Source: an uncultured Acidobacteriota bacterium (lineage in GTDB: Bacteria; Acidobacteriota; JAAYUB01). From it: a stretch of DNA of 6,115 bases. Below the pieces are notes generated by a model. That model had not been told where the DNA came from, made no database searches, and worked only from the letters and a program-made list of their open reading frames with translations. This document shows positions 5,739-6,115 of the stretch, piece by piece; position 1 is the first letter of the stretch, and each line of letters starts with the position of its first letter. Both the position numbers and the translations under genes were made by a program. The stretch spans positions 1 to 6,115 of the forward strand of contig CALAMB010000324.1 in assembly GCA_937925645.1 (NCBI GenBank). Direction: 5' to 3'.

Positions 5739-6115
5739 GGGGGGCCTCCTGCGGGGTCGCCGGGGGGATCTCCATGGGCCGGACGATCACCCGGTCGTCG
5801 AAACGCATGTCGATGACGGCGATGGGGCCGTTCTCGGCCCGCGCCCGGTCCACGATCTTGAAAAAACGCTCCAGCCGCTCCGCCTGTTTCTCGTTGCCGA
5901 GGTGCACCCGGGGGTTGCCATCGAGCGGGATCACCGTCAGGTTGGCCAGGTCGGTGATGTCCACTTCGGACAAGAGGCCGGAGAGCTTGTCGGGCCGGTC
6001 GTCGATGGCCTCCAGGAAGGCAACGTACATCCGGATCCGCTCGAGGTTCTCGTCGGCGGCCATGGGGTCCGTGCCGTCGTGCAGGCCCACCAGCACGGGC
6101 CGGTCGATGGCGTGC
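5725..6115 (-). CDS. ftsQ: Cell division protein FtsQ, C-terminal part (5' partial at right edge)
   Basis: The frame is open to the right edge, giving 129 visible residues; the N-terminal cytoplasmic part, the membrane helix and the POTRA domain lie outside the window. A GTG at 6096 is internal, because DRPVLVGLHDG continues upstream of it. The visible part fits the FtsQ beta domain: PVLVGL at its entry, NLTVIPLDGNPRVHLGN in the middle, a KQAERLERFFKIV helix, and the closing strand IAVIDMRFDDRVIVRP, equivalent to the YVDLRYD region of E. coli FtsQ. That region contributes to FtsB/FtsL binding in the E. coli FtsQLB complex. Similarity to E. coli is modest, so the call rests on this motif order together with the position directly before ftsA. 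The stop is TAA, within the ftsA coding sequence. Confidence 0.9.
   Translation of the reverse strand, partial: HAIDRPVLVGLHDGTDPMAADENLERIRMYVAFLEAIDDRPDKLSGLLSEVDITDLANLTVIPLDGNPRVHLGNEKQAERLERFFKIVDRARAENGPIAVIDMRFDDRVIVRPMEIPPATPQEAPHGTE
5745..5750 (-). promoter_or_regulatory. Shine-Dalgarno for ftsA
   Basis: AGGAGG on the minus strand lies 6 nt before the ftsA ATG at 5738 and within the last codons of ftsQ. It fixes the ftsA start. Confidence 0.8.

Noticed and set aside
4494..5816. A 440-codon open frame on the plus strand opposite ftsA
   Set aside because: It is the antisense shadow of ftsA, with Gly/Ala/Arg-rich low-complexity translation and no domain.

Overview
The window is a high-GC bacterial chromosomal segment. 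It has two gene blocks that converge on a roughly 400-base non-coding spacer. The right half, on the minus strand, is the distal end of a division and cell-wall (dcw) cluster: ftsQ (C-terminal part only), ftsA and ftsZ, followed by a gene for a secreted SYLF/Ysc84-domain protein. The ftsQ-ftsA-ftsZ order marks a bacterium that divides with FtsZ and anchors it with FtsA. The FtsZ sequence, the high GC and the style of intergenic repeats would fit Acidobacteriota or a neighbouring phylum. That placement is a weak impression, not a demonstrated assignment.

Layout: positions 1-956 (+) hold the C-terminal part of a large flavin/iron-sulfur oxidoreductase subunit. It shows the end of an FAD/NAD(P)-binding fold, a two-cluster ferredoxin-like 4Fe-4S segment and a BFD-like 2Fe-2S domain. 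It overlaps by an ATGA junction the next gene (953-2110, +), a DAO-family FAD-dependent amine or amino-acid dehydrogenase. Together they look like the two subunits of a dye-linked dehydrogenase of the proline/hydroxyproline dehydrogenase, opine oxidase or HcnBC type. The substrate cannot be read from the sequence.

Positions 2111-2510 carry no credible gene. They contain a 256-bp nested imperfect palindrome (2129-2384) with 9-bp ends and a strong central hairpin, then a short degenerate 7-bp tandem repeat (2403-2444), then a clear intrinsic terminator serving the minus-strand genes (2464-2497). The palindrome is the least ordinary thing in the window.

On the minus strand, reading from the right edge: ftsQ overlaps ftsA by 14 bp, a 17-nt gap holding a long purine-rich Shine-Dalgarno sequence separates ftsA from ftsZ, and 70 nt with a GC-rich hairpin separate ftsZ from the SYLF gene. 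FtsQ belongs to the periplasmic/inner-membrane FtsQLB step of divisome assembly, FtsA tethers FtsZ to the membrane, and FtsZ forms the ring. The SYLF protein has no established role in division, and its position may be simple co-transcription. I found no defence system, CRISPR array, RNA gene or complete known transposon.
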